Assembly (NCBI RefSeq): GCF_023674425.1
Contig: NZ_CP098401.1
Location: 1,736,001-1,800,000, forward strand
Origin: Sphingomonas donggukensis
GTDB taxonomy: Bacteria > Pseudomonadota > Alphaproteobacteria > Sphingomonadales > Sphingomonadaceae
Length of the DNA stretch: 64,000 nucleotides
Direction: 5' to 3'
Shown: positions 8,338-17,176 of the stretch, piece after piece
Layout: each line of letters begins with the position of its first letter
Numbering within the stretch: the first letter of the stretch is position 1
Program-made: the position numbers and the translations under genes
The notes under the pieces: generated by a model
The model's input: the letters and a program-made list of their open reading frames with translations, nothing else
What the model was told of the DNA's origin: nothing
Databases searched by the model: none

Positions 8338-8870
8338 CCACGGCCTAAAAAGGTCTTGCGTGCCATTCGAGCCTCATCGTGTGCGCCATCGAGGTTGTGA
8401 TCCATCAATCCGCGAACCCGCGCCGACCTTAAAAATCGTGTATGCGCCCAATTCAACAATTCTGGATTTCTAGCATAAGCCATAGCAATAAGTGACGTTT
8501 CTAGCCAAGCAATTACTTGTTTCGCGGATTTACCTGTTGCGTATATCCAATCCGAGTCAAATTCTCCGGATATCAAAGGAAACAGGTAAATATGATATGG
8601 CCCGGAACATTGACTCGCCATCGCGCGGAAATGAGCCACTTTGTGAGTAGCAAAAACTTCATTCTTGAAACCTTTACTATTTTCACATTTGCCAACGTAC
8701 CAAGGGATGGGGTTTGCACCTCCGGATGCGAAAGCATAACATCCTATTGCTGATGAAACTCCATCATAATTCTCATCTACGCCCGACCACCAGATCTTAC
8801 CAGGCACCCAATCATATCCTTCGTCAAAGTCGACAACAAAGGGGCCATAGGCTTCAAAATGATACTGCAT
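8334..8870 (-). CDS. GIY-YIG-like protein inserted between ruvA and ruvB (low GC)
   Basis: This 178-residue protein has a pattern resembling the GIY-YIG nuclease fold. GCYAF at residues 43-47 and WYVGK at 57-61 would be the GIY and YIG strands, with basic residues near 69-81 ([13 protein letters not shown]). Glu124 in AWLETSL and Asn in NPELLN would be the metal-site Glu and following Asn. The DNA is far less GC-rich (about 38-45 % in sampled lines) than its neighbours, which suggests horizontal transfer. It starts 14 bases after ruvA with GGGAG upstream and overlaps ruvB by ATGA. It fits the operon neatly and may be co-expressed with Holliday-junction enzymes. Nuclease activity is inferred from pattern only; confirming it needs a structure prediction or profile search. 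Confidence 0.7.
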   Translation of the reverse strand: MQYHFEAYGPFVVDFDEGYDWVPGKIWWSGVDENYDGVSSAIGCYAFASGGANPIPWYVGKCENSKGFKNEVFATHKVAHFRAMASQCSGPYHIYLFPLISGEFDSDWIYATGKSAKQVIAWLETSLIAMAYARNPELLNWAHTRFLRSARVRGLMDHNLDGAHDEARMARKTFLGRG

Positions 8871-8884
8871 GGCGTAATCTCCCT

Positions 8885-9481
8885 TTACTTCGCCGCCTTC
8901 CGCAGCGCTAGTCGCACCAGCGCGTCGAGGGTGGCGCCCGGGCCCAGTTCCTCCTCAGCCGCGGTCACTGCGGCGGTGGCCTCGGCGGGTTTGAAGCCGA
9001 GGTTGCCGAGGGCGGAGAGCGCGTCGCCGGCGGCGCTGCCGGCGGTGATCGGGGTGGTGCCAAGGGCGCCCAACGACACGGCGCCGACCTTGTCCTTCAA
9101 TTCGCGGACAATGCGTTCGGCGAGTTTCGGGCCGACACCGTTGGCGCGCGCGACCATTGCCTTGTCCTGTGCGGCGACCGCGCGGACGAGTTCGTCCGGA
9201 CCGAATGCGGAGAGGATGCCGAGCGCCACGCGCGCGCCGACGCCCTGCACGCCGGTCAGCAGGCGGAACCAGTCGCGCTCGGCGGCGGTCGCGAAGCCGA
9301 CGAGGCGCAGGAAATCCTCGCCCACCAGCATCTCGGTGTGCAGCGTCACGCCATCGCCCACGGCGCCGAGCGCATCGAGCGTGCGCGCCGACGCGCCGAC
9401 GAGATAGCCGACCCCGCCGACGTCGATCACGGCGTGATCGGCGGCGGTGCTGGTCAGGATACCTTTGAGATGTGCGATCAT
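8885..9481 (-). CDS. ruvA: Holliday junction-binding protein RuvA
   Basis: This 198-residue protein has the usual three parts: an N-terminal OB fold (MIAHLKGIL...), a helix-hairpin-helix DNA-binding region ([14 protein letters not shown] and [16 protein letters not shown], about 68-130), and a C-terminal RuvB-contacting domain (about 145-198). The start is the ATG at 9481, which matches the family N terminus. The longer open frame upstream reads into repeat DNA and was rejected. It lies downstream of ruvC with a 240-base repeat-containing gap. Confidence 0.97.
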   Translation of the reverse strand: MIAHLKGILTSTAADHAVIDVGGVGYLVGASARTLDALGAVGDGVTLHTEMLVGEDFLRLVGFATAAERDWFRLLTGVQGVGARVALGILSAFGPDELVRAVAAQDKAMVARANGVGPKLAERIVRELKDKVGAVSLGALGTTPITAGSAAGDALSALGNLGFKPAEATAAVTAAEEELGPGATLDALVRLALRKAAK

Positions 9482-9495
9482 GGCGCGGGCGCCCA

Positions 9496-9517
9496 GCGAT
9501 TTGCGCAAGCAAATCGC
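9496..9517. repeat. 22-base palindrome (hairpin) before ruvA
   Basis: GCGATTTGC, loop GCAA, GCAAATCGC form a perfect 9-bp stem 15 bases upstream of the ruvA start on the minus strand. A GCAA (GNRA-like) loop on the plus strand, or TTGC on the transcript, would give a stable hairpin. It could be a small regulatory element or part of the adjacent repeat cluster. Confidence 0.5.
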
Positions 9518-9531
9518 GGAGACGCCACGGC

Positions 9532-9575
9532 GGGCAGCGGGGCGGCGCAGCCGTCCCGTCTGACGGCGTGGCGGA
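9532..9575 (+). repeat. 44-base dispersed repeat, copy 1
   Basis: This 44-base segment between ruvA and ruvC matches the reverse complement of 59610-59653 at about 38 of 44 positions, with no gap. Both copies are intergenic and end in GTGGCGGA. Together they indicate a dispersed repeat family in this genome. Confidence 0.7.
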
Positions 9576-9675
9576 ATGAGGCGAAAGTCACGGTTGGGAC
9601 ATAAGCGGAACACCGCATGCCTGGGAAGGCAAATGTGCGCGATGATTCTCTCGTGAGCGCATCGCTTGCCGCCCG

Positions 9676-9722
9676 CCCCCTCCGTCTGGCTGCGCCAGCC
9701 ACCTCCCCGTGCCGGGGAGGAT
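9676..9722 (+). repeat. CCCCCTCCGTC...GGGGAGGAT intergenic repeat, copy 1
   Basis: The element begins CCCCCTCCGTC, contains GGCTGCGCCAGCC and ends CCCCGTGCCGGGGAGGAT, directly against the ruvC stop. The same design occurs at 55363-55410 (inverted) and 55440-55491. The internal CCCCGTGCCGGGG hairpin could terminate or stall transcription. Confidence 0.65.
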
Positions 9723-10207
9723 CAGCGTAGCGCCCGCGCGCTGGCCAAGTGATGCGCGTGGCAGATCGCTACCGCCAGCGCGTCCGCTGCGTCGGGGCCG
9801 TCGATCTTCACGCCGGGCAGCAGGATGGACACCATCGCATGGACCTGCGCCTTTTCCGCGCCGCCGGTGCCGACCACCGCCTTCTTGACCAAAGTCGCGG
9901 CATATTCGCCGGGGTCGATCCCCACCCGCGCGACGCCCAGCAGCACGACGCCGCGCGCCTGCCCGAGCTTTAGGGTGGATTGCGCGTTCGAGTTGACGAA
10001 CACTTCCTCCACCGCCGCGGCCTGAGGCGCGTGGTCGGCGATCACCGCGGCGAGCATCGTGTCGAGATGGGCGAGCCGGCGCGCAAGCGGCTCGGCGGTC
10101 GCGGTCTTCAGCCGCCCGTTGGCGACATGCGACAGCCGGTTGCCCTCCGCACGGATGACGCCCCAGCCGGTGGTGCCGAGGCCGGGATCGAGGCCGAGGA
10201 TGATCAA
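9722..10207 (-). CDS. ruvC: Holliday junction resolvase RuvC
   Basis: This 161-residue RNase H-fold nuclease has the first catalytic Asp in [10 protein letters not shown], Glu in AAVEEVF and the C-terminal acidic pair in [15 protein letters not shown], in the order expected of RuvC. It cuts Holliday junctions held by RuvAB. The only sensible start is a TTG at 10207, giving the family N terminus [10 protein letters not shown]. Its Shine-Dalgarno GGGAGAGGGG is the edge of a GAGAGGG-type repeat. It lies between yebC and ruvA, as in many proteobacteria. Confidence 0.96.
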   Translation of the reverse strand: MIILGLDPGLGTTGWGVIRAEGNRLSHVANGRLKTATAEPLARRLAHLDTMLAAVIADHAPQAAAVEEVFVNSNAQSTLKLGQARGVVLLGVARVGIDPGEYAATLVKKAVVGTGGAEKAQVHAMVSILLPGVKIDGPDAADALAVAICHAHHLASARALR

Positions 10208-10382
10208 AGCCCCTCTCCCATCGTGAGAGGGAGGGCTCCATGCGAAGCATGGGAGGGTGAGGGCAGGCTCGGGCGCGTCACTGCACTCACCCTTCCGGCG
10301 CTTTCGGTTTCCATGAAAATATTACTTTCATGGGTGCCCTGCCGCGCCTCCCTCCCTCTCCCGACGGGAGAGGGAAAGATCT
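10204..10382. repeat. GAGAGGG-type intergenic repeat block between yebC and ruvC
   Basis: CCCCTCTCCCATCGTGAGAGGG (10211 region) and CCCTCTCCCGACGGGAGAGGG (about 10354-10376) flank internal inverted segments, including CATGAAAATATTACTTTCATG (10313-10333), a 9-bp stem. The block fills the yebC-ruvC gap. Its ruvC-proximal end supplies the ruvC ribosome-binding site. Confidence 0.65.
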
Positions 10383-11126
10383 TCACCCCAGCTTTTCCAT
10401 GACCGCGTCGGAGACTTCGTAATTGCCCCACACGGTCTGGACGTCGTCGTCATCGTCGAGCGCGTCGATCAGCTTGAACAGCGTCGCGGCGTCGCCTTCG
10501 CCCACTTCGACCATCGTCTGCGGGCGCCAGGCGAGCTTTGCGCCCTCGGCCTCGCCCAGCACCGGCTCAAGCGCCTTCACGACTTCGTGCAGGTCGCCCT
10601 GCGCGGTCCAGATCTCGTGGCCGTCCTCGCTCGACGTCACGTCCTCGGCGCCGGCTTCCAGCGCCGCCTCGAACACCTTCTCGGCATCGCCGACCGTAGC
10701 CGGATAGGTGATGAGGCCCAGGCGATCGAACGCATGGCTGACCGCGCCCGGCGCGCCCAGGTTCCCGCCGTTCTTGCTGACCGCGACGCGGACGTTGGTG
10801 GCGGTGCGGTTGCGGTTGTCGGTCAGCGCCTCGATGATGAGCGACACGCCGCCGGGGCCGAAGCCCTCGTAGCGGATTTCCTCATAGGTCTCGGCATCGC
10901 CCTTCGACGCCTTGTCGATCGACCGCTGGATGTTGTCCTTGGGCATCGACTGCGCCTTGGCGGCGTTGACGGCCATGCGCAGGCGCGGGTTCATGTCGGG
11001 ATCGGGCAGGCCCATCTTCGCCGCGACGGTGATTTCGCGGCTGAGCTTCGAGAACATGCCCGAACGCTTCTTATCCTGCGCACCTTTCCGATGCATGATG
11101 TTCTTGAACTTGGAATGGCCTGCCAT
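10383..11126 (-). CDS. yebC: YebC/TACO1-family translation and transcription factor
   Basis: This is a 247-residue protein with the family N terminus [18 protein letters not shown]. The conserved [14 protein letters not shown] region lies near the middle, and there is a C-terminal acidic [10 protein letters not shown] stretch. YebC proteins are described as DNA-binding regulators and, more recently, as helpers of translation through proline-rich stretches. It is the usual upstream neighbour of ruvC. The start ATG at 11126 gives the canonical N terminus; the long upstream open frame was rejected because it covers the gapR gene in another frame. Confidence 0.96.
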   Translation of the reverse strand: MAGHSKFKNIMHRKGAQDKKRSGMFSKLSREITVAAKMGLPDPDMNPRLRMAVNAAKAQSMPKDNIQRSIDKASKGDAETYEEIRYEGFGPGGVSLIIEALTDNRNRTATNVRVAVSKNGGNLGAPGAVSHAFDRLGLITYPATVGDAEKVFEAALEAGAEDVTSSEDGHEIWTAQGDLHEVVKALEPVLGEAEGAKLAWRPQTMVEVGEGDAATLFKLIDALDDDDDVQTVWGNYEVSDAVMEKLG

Positions 11127-11203
11127 GATCGCCTCAGATTGGATGGGCGGGTGATACCCACAAGCGCCGCCGGCGGCAAACGTCGCCCCGGCGGCCACGC
11201 GCA

Positions 11204-11443
11204 TCACGCCATCCCGAGCGCCTGGCGATACGTTTCGAGCAGCGCGTCCTGCTCGTCGAGCTGGTGCTTCTCCATCTTCCGCAGGCGGATGATGGCGCGC
11301 ATGATCTTGGGATCGAAGCCGGTGCCCTTGGCTTCGGCATAGACGTCCTTGATGTCGTCGCCAATGCCGCGCTTTTCCTCTTCCAGCCGCTCGATGCGCT
11401 CGATCAGAAGGCGCAGCTGTTCGGCCGATACATTGTCGGTCAT
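11204..11443 (-). CDS. gapR: GapR-like nucleoid-associated protein (DUF2312)
   Basis: This 79-residue protein is almost entirely helical and charged. It has the family segments [15 protein letters not shown] and [20 protein letters not shown]. Caulobacter GapR of this family clamps overtwisted DNA ahead of replication forks and aids chromosome replication. The start is the ATG at 11443 and the length fits. It lies just upstream of yebC-ruvC on the same strand. Family membership is clear; equivalence to Caulobacter GapR is inferred. Confidence 0.88.
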   Translation of the reverse strand: MTDNVSAEQLRLLIERIERLEEEKRGIGDDIKDVYAEAKGTGFDPKIMRAIIRLRKMEKHQLDEQDALLETYRQALGMA

Positions 11444-11534
11444 TCGTGAACTCCGGGTGTGAAACAGGCGGCGCGTGTAGGCGATTGCGGGCGGCGCGTA
11501 CAAGCATGAACCGGCGCCATTGGTCGCGTTCGCC

Positions 11535-12881
11535 TCACTCGACCGGGAACAGCGCCGGCTTGCCAGCCGCCTTGCGCACGCGGCCCTTCTGCATGACGAA
11601 ATCGACGGTGTTGAGCCGCGCGACGTCGGCGACGGGATCGCCCGCGACCGCGATGATGTCGGCATCCATGCCCGGTGCGATGCGGCCGATGCGGTCGGCG
11701 CGGCCGAGCAGGGTGGCGGCATCGATCGTCGCGGTGCGGATCGCGACCGCGGGCGCCATGCCGATCGCGGTCATGTACCCGAATTCGAGTGCGTTGGTCG
11801 CATGGGGGCCGACGCCCGAATCGGTGCCGAACGCAAACTTCACGCCGCCGGCCAGCGCGCGGCGGTGGCTCGCCTTCACCACCAGCGCGACCTCTTCGGC
11901 CTTGGCGGCGGACGCCGCGGGACGCTCGCCGGCGCGGCTCTGGCGGATGACGCTTTCGAAGGCGTGCATGGTAGGGACCAGGTACGCGCCGGTCGACTTG
12001 AACAGCCGCACCGTCTCGTCGTCGATGTAGCTGCCGTGTTCGATCGAATCGACCCCGGCGCGCAGGGCGGTGTCGATGCCCGACTTGCCGTGGGCGTGGG
12101 CGGTGACCTTGCGACCGAAGGCGTGGGCGGTGTCGACGATCGCCTTCATCTCGTCATAGGTCATCTGCGCTTCCAGCCCGCCGGCGATGTTGCTGCCGAC
12201 CCCGCCCGAGGCTGCAAACTTGATGACCTCGGCGCCGGTGAAAATCTGTTCGCGCGTCGCGCGGCGGCAGTCGTCGGCGCCGTTGCAGAGGTGGTCGGCA
12301 TCCATGCGCTCGGCATGGGCATAGTCTTCCTTCAGGCCGTTGGCGTCGCCGTGGCCGGCGGTGACGGAGATCATGCGGCCGGCGTTGACGATCGTCGGCC
12401 CCTCCATCTCGCCGCGCGCGATCGCGTCACGCAGCGCGCGGATGCCGCGCGGCTCCGGACTGCCGAGATCGCGGACGGTGGTGAACCCGCCGAGCAGGGT
12501 CGCGCGGGCATTGCCGGCAGCCGCGACGAAGGCGTCCTCCTTGTCCTTCGTCGGCCCCTCCAGCCGCGATTTGAGCGGATAGCCCGAGGAGTAGAAATGG
12601 ACGTGCATGTCGATCAGGCCGGGCAGGACGTAGCGGTCGCGCAGGTCGATCAGTTCGGCGCCCGCAGTCGGCGCGACGAAGCCGTCGCGGACCTCGGCGA
12701 CCTTGCCGTCGCGCACGACGATCGTGGAGGGACCGCGCGGCGCCTGTCCCGGCGTCGCCAGCAGCTGCCCGGCCTGGATATAGGTCACGCGGGGGCCGGC
12801 GGGTGCGACAGGCGCGCTCGTCTGGGCGGCCACCGGTGCGGCGATGGCGAACGCCACGGCCATGATCGTCGAAAAGCGCAT
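11535..12881 (-). CDS. Exported metal-dependent amidohydrolase
   Basis: This is a 448-residue protein with a signal peptide ([20 protein letters not shown]). The composite-domain amidohydrolase fold shows [13 protein letters not shown] (the HxH metal ligands, near residues 85-97), a further His in [10 protein letters not shown], His in DSIEHGSY and an Asp in FGTDSGVG. These mark a binuclear-metal amidohydrolase of the imidazolonepropionase-like group, often dipeptidase or prolidase in related bacteria. The substrate is unknown. A GGGGGGGAT run, part of a hairpin, precedes the ATG. An in-frame upstream ATG would disrupt the signal peptide and was rejected. Confidence 0.9.
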   Translation of the reverse strand: MRFSTIMAVAFAIAAPVAAQTSAPVAPAGPRVTYIQAGQLLATPGQAPRGPSTIVVRDGKVAEVRDGFVAPTAGAELIDLRDRYVLPGLIDMHVHFYSSGYPLKSRLEGPTKDKEDAFVAAAGNARATLLGGFTTVRDLGSPEPRGIRALRDAIARGEMEGPTIVNAGRMISVTAGHGDANGLKEDYAHAERMDADHLCNGADDCRRATREQIFTGAEVIKFAASGGVGSNIAGGLEAQMTYDEMKAIVDTAHAFGRKVTAHAHGKSGIDTALRAGVDSIEHGSYIDDETVRLFKSTGAYLVPTMHAFESVIRQSRAGERPAASAAKAEEVALVVKASHRRALAGGVKFAFGTDSGVGPHATNALEFGYMTAIGMAPAVAIRTATIDAATLLGRADRIGRIAPGMDADIIAVAGDPVADVARLNTVDFVMQKGRVRKAAGKPALFPVE

Positions 12882-12913
12882 GCATCCCCCCCGGAGTGTG
12901 TTCGGGGGGATGC
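12882..12913. terminator. Hairpin between hslO and the amidohydrolase gene
   Basis: GCATCCCCC and GGGGGATGC form a 9-bp stem around a 14-base loop, directly before the amidohydrolase start. It may terminate hslO transcription, or it may occlude the amidohydrolase ribosome-binding site, since the G-run belongs to the stem. There is no T-run, so factor-independent termination is uncertain. Confidence 0.45.
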
Positions 12914-12956
12914 TAGGGTTCATTCGCCCCGCCGACAACGTCCGATCGCTGCCCGA

Positions 12957-13874
12957 TCAGGCGGCGATCGTGTCGACCGGCACCGGGAAATTGCGCGCGC
13001 AGAAGGCACAGTCGACGACGATATTGCCCTGCTCGTCGGCCATCTCGGCGCGTTGCTCGGGCGCGAATTTGGCCAGCACCTGCGCGATATAGTCGGGGTC
13101 GCAGCGGCACCCCTTTGCCAGCCGCGTCTCGGCGAGCAGGCGGACTTCCTCCTCCTCGTTGAACAGCCGCCAGACGAGCGATTCGAGCGGAAGCGCCGGG
13201 TCGGCGAGTTCGTCGGTACCCGCCGTCTGCCCCAGCGTCGCGACATGTTCCCACTCCGGGTGATCGAGCCGGGTGTGAAGGCGGTCGCGACCGACTTCGC
13301 CCTCGGGCAGATGCTGGAGGAACAGGCCGCCTGCGACATGTCCGCCTCCCACGGTGCGCCGCACGCCCAGACGGATGAGGCTCGGGATCTGTTCGGACTG
13401 GAAGAAATAGCTCTCCGCCGCCGCTGCCAGCGAGTCGCCGTCCAGCGGCACGATGCCCTGATACCGCTCGTTCGACGTCGCCTGGTCGAAGGTGATGGCG
13501 AGGTGCCCCTTGCCGAACAGCGCGTAGAGCGACGGCGCGTCGGCGACTTCGCCAAGCCGATCGGCGTCATATTGGACGTATCCGCGCAGGGCCCCGTCCT
13601 GATAGTCGCATACCAGCAGCGACACGATCCCGCCGCTCGTCTGCGCCTGCAGCGTCAGCTGGCCCTGCGCATCCTTCAGCAGCGTGCCCAGCAGCGCGGT
13701 CAGCGTCAGCGCCTCCGCCAGCAGCGTCTCGATCGGCTGCGGATAGGCGTGGGCGGCGAGAATCTCGTCGAGCACCGGCCCCAGCCGCGCGATGCGGCCG
13801 CGGGCGTGGCGGGCGGGAATCGTGAAACCGATCGCGCGGTCGAGATCGGGGGAGGAGGCAGATGTGTCGGTCAT
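12957..13874 (-). CDS. hslO: Redox-regulated chaperone Hsp33
   Basis: This 305-residue protein has the Hsp33 N-terminal substrate-binding domain (for example LLVCDYQDGALRGYVQYD). Its C-terminal zinc redox switch is CRC (around residue 245) and CAFC (near residue 292). Under oxidative stress the four Cys release zinc and activate holdase function in the cytosol. It follows argF by 37 bases on the same strand, an arrangement seen in related alphaproteobacteria. Confidence 0.96.
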   Translation of the reverse strand: MTDTSASSPDLDRAIGFTIPARHARGRIARLGPVLDEILAAHAYPQPIETLLAEALTLTALLGTLLKDAQGQLTLQAQTSGGIVSLLVCDYQDGALRGYVQYDADRLGEVADAPSLYALFGKGHLAITFDQATSNERYQGIVPLDGDSLAAAAESYFFQSEQIPSLIRLGVRRTVGGGHVAGGLFLQHLPEGEVGRDRLHTRLDHPEWEHVATLGQTAGTDELADPALPLESLVWRLFNEEEEVRLLAETRLAKGCRCDPDYIAQVLAKFAPEQRAEMADEQGNIVVDCAFCARNFPVPVDTIAA

Positions 13875-13911
13875 CGCGGCCAGATGGGGTCGCGGTCGCC
13901 GCGCGGCAACG

Positions 13912-14850
13912 TCATCCGATCTGGCCGAAGCACCAGCGCAGGATCGATTTCTGCGCGTGCAGGCGATTCTCCGCCTCGCGCCAGATGCGCGATTGCGGCC
14001 CGTCGATGACCGCGCTCACCACTTCCTCCTCGCGGTGCGCGGGCAGGCAGTGGAGGAAGATGGCGTCCGGGTCCGCGCGCGCCATCAGCGGCTCGGTCAC
14101 CTGATACGGCATCATCGCGGCGAGCTTCGCCTCGGCATGCGCCTGGCCCATCGAGATCCAGGTGTCGGTGACGACCACCTCGGCGCCCGCGACCGCGCGG
14201 AGCGGATCGCGCTCGACGGCGACGCGGGCGTTGGTGCCCGCGAGCGCGGCGTTGGCGGTGTCGATCCAGCGTTGCTCGGGGTCGTAGCCTTCAGGGCACC
14301 CCGCGCTCACCGAGAATTTGAACAGCCCAGCCGCCTCGACGATCGAATGCAGGACGTTGTTGCCGTCACCCAGCCACGCCCATTTGCTGCCGGGCAGCGA
14401 TTTCCCTTCCTCGACAACCGCCAGCAGGTCGGCGACGATCTGGCAGGGGTGCGATGCGTCGGTCAGGCCGTTGATGACGGGCACGGTCGCGAACTCGGCC
14501 ATTTCCTCGAGCTTGGCGTGATCGTCGGTACGCACCATGATCGCGTCGCAGAAGCCCGACAACACGCGCGCGGTGTCCGCGACGCTCTCGCCGCGGCCGA
14601 GCTGTGTCGTGCCGCTGTCGAGCACCAGCGCCGACCCGCCGAGCTGGCGCATCGCCATGTCGAACGACACGCGGGTGCGGGTCGAGGATTTTTCGAACAC
14701 CATCGCCAGCGTGTGCCCGGCGAGCGGCGCGTCGGCGTCGGCCCGGCCCTTCGGCCAGTCGGCGCGCGCGCGCTTGCGGTCGAGCGCGTCGGCGAGGATT
14801 GCGGCGATGCCGTCGGCTCCGGCGTCGCTCAGGTTCAGAAAATGGCGCAT
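13912..14850 (-). CDS. argF: Ornithine carbamoyltransferase
   Basis: This 312-residue enzyme has the carbamoyl-phosphate site [13 protein letters not shown] (about residues 49-61). The conserved [10 protein letters not shown] and the ornithine-binding HCLPAHR motif are also present. It makes citrulline from ornithine and carbamoyl phosphate in arginine synthesis. It follows argD with a repeat between them. The start is the ATG of MRHFLNL; its GGGAGAGGGAG ribosome-binding site lies in the repeat edge. The longer frame upstream is repeat-encoded and was rejected. Confidence 0.97.
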   Translation of the reverse strand: MRHFLNLSDAGADGIAAILADALDRKRARADWPKGRADADAPLAGHTLAMVFEKSSTRTRVSFDMAMRQLGGSALVLDSGTTQLGRGESVADTARVLSGFCDAIMVRTDDHAKLEEMAEFATVPVINGLTDASHPCQIVADLLAVVEEGKSLPGSKWAWLGDGNNVLHSIVEAAGLFKFSVSAGCPEGYDPEQRWIDTANAALAGTNARVAVERDPLRAVAGAEVVVTDTWISMGQAHAEAKLAAMMPYQVTEPLMARADPDAIFLHCLPAHREEEVVSAVIDGPQSRIWREAENRLHAQKSILRWCFGQIG

Positions 14851-14854
14851 TCTC

Positions 14855-14994
14855 ACTCCCTCTCCCGCCGGGAGAGGGAAGGGGCCCGCTCGGCGGAGCC
14901 GAGTGGGAAGGGTGAGGGCAGTCGATGCCCCTGCCCTCACCCTTCCGCCGCTCCGCGGCTGCCTCCCTCTCCCATCGGGAGAGGGAATCAATCA
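14855..14994. repeat. GAGAGGG-type intergenic repeat between argD and argF
   Basis: Two hairpins CCCTCTCCCGCCGGGAGAGGG (14859 region) and CCCTCTCCCATCGGGAGAGGG (14964 region) flank inverted copies of CACCCTTCC...GGGAAGGGTGAGGGCAG. The whole block is a near-palindrome of about 130 bases. It supplies the argF ribosome-binding site and may modulate argD-argF stoichiometry. Confidence 0.7.
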
Positions 14995-16188
14995 ATCATC
15001 GCTGGCCGGCACGAACGTCCGTGCCCCCGCGCTCAGCCGTTCGATACAGTCGGCGACATGCGCGTCCTCGATGATGAGCGGGGGCAGCACGCGGAACACG
15101 TTCTCGCCGGCCGCGACCGTCAGCAGCCCGTGGTTGTCGCGCAGATGCGCTACAAACTCGCGCGCGACCGCCGGCTCCTTCATCTTGATGCCGAGCATCA
15201 GGCCCTTGCCGCGGATTTCCTCGAACAGATGATCGTGGTTGGGGATCAGCTGCTCGAACGCGGCGCGCAGGCGCTCGCCCATCCGCGTCACGTGATCGAG
15301 GAAGCCGTCGGCCAGCATCACGTCGAGGATCGCTTGCCCCGCGGCCATGCCGAGCGGATTGCCGCCGTAGGTCGATCCGTGGGTGCCTACCACCATGCCC
15401 TTGGCCGCCTCTTCGGTCGCGAGGCAGGCGCCGAGCGGGAAGCCGCCGCCGATGCCCTTGGCCGAGGTCAGGATGTCGGGGGTGATGCCGTAATGCTCAT
15501 ACGCCCACATCTTGCCGGTGCGTCCGTAGCCGCACTGGATCTCGTCGAGGATCAGCAACAGGCCGTGGTCGTCGCACGCCTTGCGCAGGCCGCGGATGAA
15601 TTCGGGCGTGCCCGCGGTCATCCCGCCCTCTCCCTGCACCGTTTCGACCAGGAAGCCCGCGGTCTCGTCGTCGATCAGCGCCAGTGCCGCGTCGAGGTCG
15701 TTGAACGGCGCGTAGTCGAAGCCCGGCAGCAGCGGTTCGAACCCGTCGCGCATCTTCGCCTGGTCGGTCGCGGAGATCGCGCCGAGCGACCGCCCGTGAA
15801 ACGCGTTGCGGAAGGTGATGAGCTTGTGCCGCTCAGGGTTGCCGTTGGCGAAATGATAGCGGCGCGCGGTCTTGATCGCGCATTCGATCGCCTCGACGCC
15901 CGAATTGGTGAAGAACACTGTATCGGCGAAACTGTTATCGACGATGCGCTGCGCCAGTGCCTCGCCCTGTGGGCTACCGTAGAGGTTGCTGACGTGCATC
16001 AGCGTCGCCGCCTGCTCCGCGATCGCCTGCGTCAGGTGCGGATGACCGTGGCCGAGCGCGTTGACCGCGATGCCGGCGGCGAAATCTAGATAGCGTTCGC
16101 CCTGCTCGCCGATCAGGTAGCAGCCCTCGCCTCGCACCGGCCGCACCCCGCAGCGGGGATAGACGGGCATGAGGGGAGTGATCGCCAC
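14992..16188 (-). CDS. argD: Acetylornithine / succinyldiaminopimelate aminotransferase
   Basis: This is a 398-residue class III PLP aminotransferase. It has the N-terminal DFAAGIAVNALGHGHP, the PLP site LILDEIQCGYGRTG and the Schiff-base Lys in TSAKGIGGGFPLGA. It transfers amino groups in arginine synthesis and often in lysine synthesis. I prefer the GTG at 16188, with GGAG eight bases upstream, over the ATG at 16170, which has no ribosome-binding site. It heads argD-argF-hslO. Confidence 0.95.
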   Translation of the reverse strand: MAITPLMPVYPRCGVRPVRGEGCYLIGEQGERYLDFAAGIAVNALGHGHPHLTQAIAEQAATLMHVSNLYGSPQGEALAQRIVDNSFADTVFFTNSGVEAIECAIKTARRYHFANGNPERHKLITFRNAFHGRSLGAISATDQAKMRDGFEPLLPGFDYAPFNDLDAALALIDDETAGFLVETVQGEGGMTAGTPEFIRGLRKACDDHGLLLILDEIQCGYGRTGKMWAYEHYGITPDILTSAKGIGGGFPLGACLATEEAAKGMVVGTHGSTYGGNPLGMAAGQAILDVMLADGFLDHVTRMGERLRAAFEQLIPNHDHLFEEIRGKGLMLGIKMKEPAVAREFVAHLRDNHGLLTVAAGENVFRVLPPLIIEDAHVADCIERLSAGARTFVPASDD

Positions 16189-16269
16189 GGGTAAGTCTCC
16201 ACCGAAACGCAAACGGCGACCCGTCACAGGCCGCCGGAGCGCAGCTTTACGAGGCGGCTTGGCCCTGCG

Positions 16270-17121
16270 TCAATTCTTGAGCTTCCACCCGCTCCTGAGC
16301 AGCGCATACACGCCGATCGCCATCACCAGGTCGATGCCGGCGATGATCGCGCCCGACGCCCAGATCGAGACATAGCCGTCGGTGACGCCCAGGAACCCGT
16401 AGCGGAAGCCGGAAATGATGTAGAAGAACGGGTTGGCGTGGCTGATCGCCTGGAACGCCGGGCTCAGCCGGTCGACCGAATAGAAGGTGCCCGACAGCAG
16501 CGCGAGCGGGCCGACGACGAAATTGGTCACCGCGGCGGCATGATCGAACTTTTCCGCCCAGATCGAGGTCATCACGCCGAGCAGCGCGAGGAAGGCCGAT
16601 CCGAACAGCGCGAACCACAGGATGGCGAGCGGCGCGACCGGAGTGACGTGCACGCCCGGCCAGAGCGCCATCGCCAGCCACACCGCCCCGCCGACGCAGA
16701 ACGCCCGCGTCACCGCCCCGCCGGTCAATGCGGCGAGCAGTTCCGCGGTCGACAGCGGCGGCATCAGGTAATCGACGATCGTGCCCTGGATCTTGCCGAC
16801 CAGCAGCGAGAAGCTGGCGTTGGCGAAGGCGTTCTGGAGCATTCCCATCACGATCAGCCCCGGCGCGATGAAATCGGCGAAGGCGACGGTCGCGCCGCCG
16901 ACCTGCACCGCGCTACGGCTGCCCAGCGCGACCGTGAACACCACCAGGAAAAGCAGCGTCTGGATCGCCGGCGCCCAGATCGTCTGGAGCTGGACCTTGA
17001 AGAAACGCCGCACCTCCTTCACATAGAGGGTCTTCAATCCGCCCCAGTTGACGTTCCGGATCGTCGGGACACCGGGGGCAGACATCAGGTTTTCCGCTAT
17101 CGGAGAGGGCTGGTCGAGCAT
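16270..17121 (-). CDS. ABC-2 type transporter permease
   Basis: This 283-residue protein has an N-terminal cytoplasmic stretch and six predicted membrane helices. It carries the ABC-2 signatures of exporter permeases, including the ANPFFYIISGFRYGFLG segment near the C terminus. Such permeases work with a separate ATP-binding subunit in export of polysaccharides, drugs or lipids. No ATPase gene is adjacent here, so the partner lies elsewhere. The start is ambiguous: ATG 17121, or ATG 17085 with a GGAAA element. The divergent gcrA start is only 55 bases away. Confidence 0.9.
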   Translation of the reverse strand: MLDQPSPIAENLMSAPGVPTIRNVNWGGLKTLYVKEVRRFFKVQLQTIWAPAIQTLLFLVVFTVALGSRSAVQVGGATVAFADFIAPGLIVMGMLQNAFANASFSLLVGKIQGTIVDYLMPPLSTAELLAALTGGAVTRAFCVGGAVWLAMALWPGVHVTPVAPLAILWFALFGSAFLALLGVMTSIWAEKFDHAAAVTNFVVGPLALLSGTFYSVDRLSPAFQAISHANPFFYIISGFRYGFLGVTDGYVSIWASGAIIAGIDLVMAIGVYALLRSGWKLKN

Positions 17122-17176
17122 CGCTGCCGCGTAATCGACCCGGCCCCGGCCCGCAAGCGAGCAAGTAGGACGTTGC

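Noticed and set aside
9482..9613. 44-codon N-terminal extension of ruvA
   Set aside because: It reads into the dispersed repeat, whereas the ATG at 9481 gives the conserved RuvA N terminus and length.
11520..16089. Long plus-strand open frames (829 and 765 codons) opposite the amidohydrolase, hslO, argF and argD
   Set aside because: They are antisense shadows of well-recognised minus-strand genes, with biased Arg/His/Asp-rich composition.
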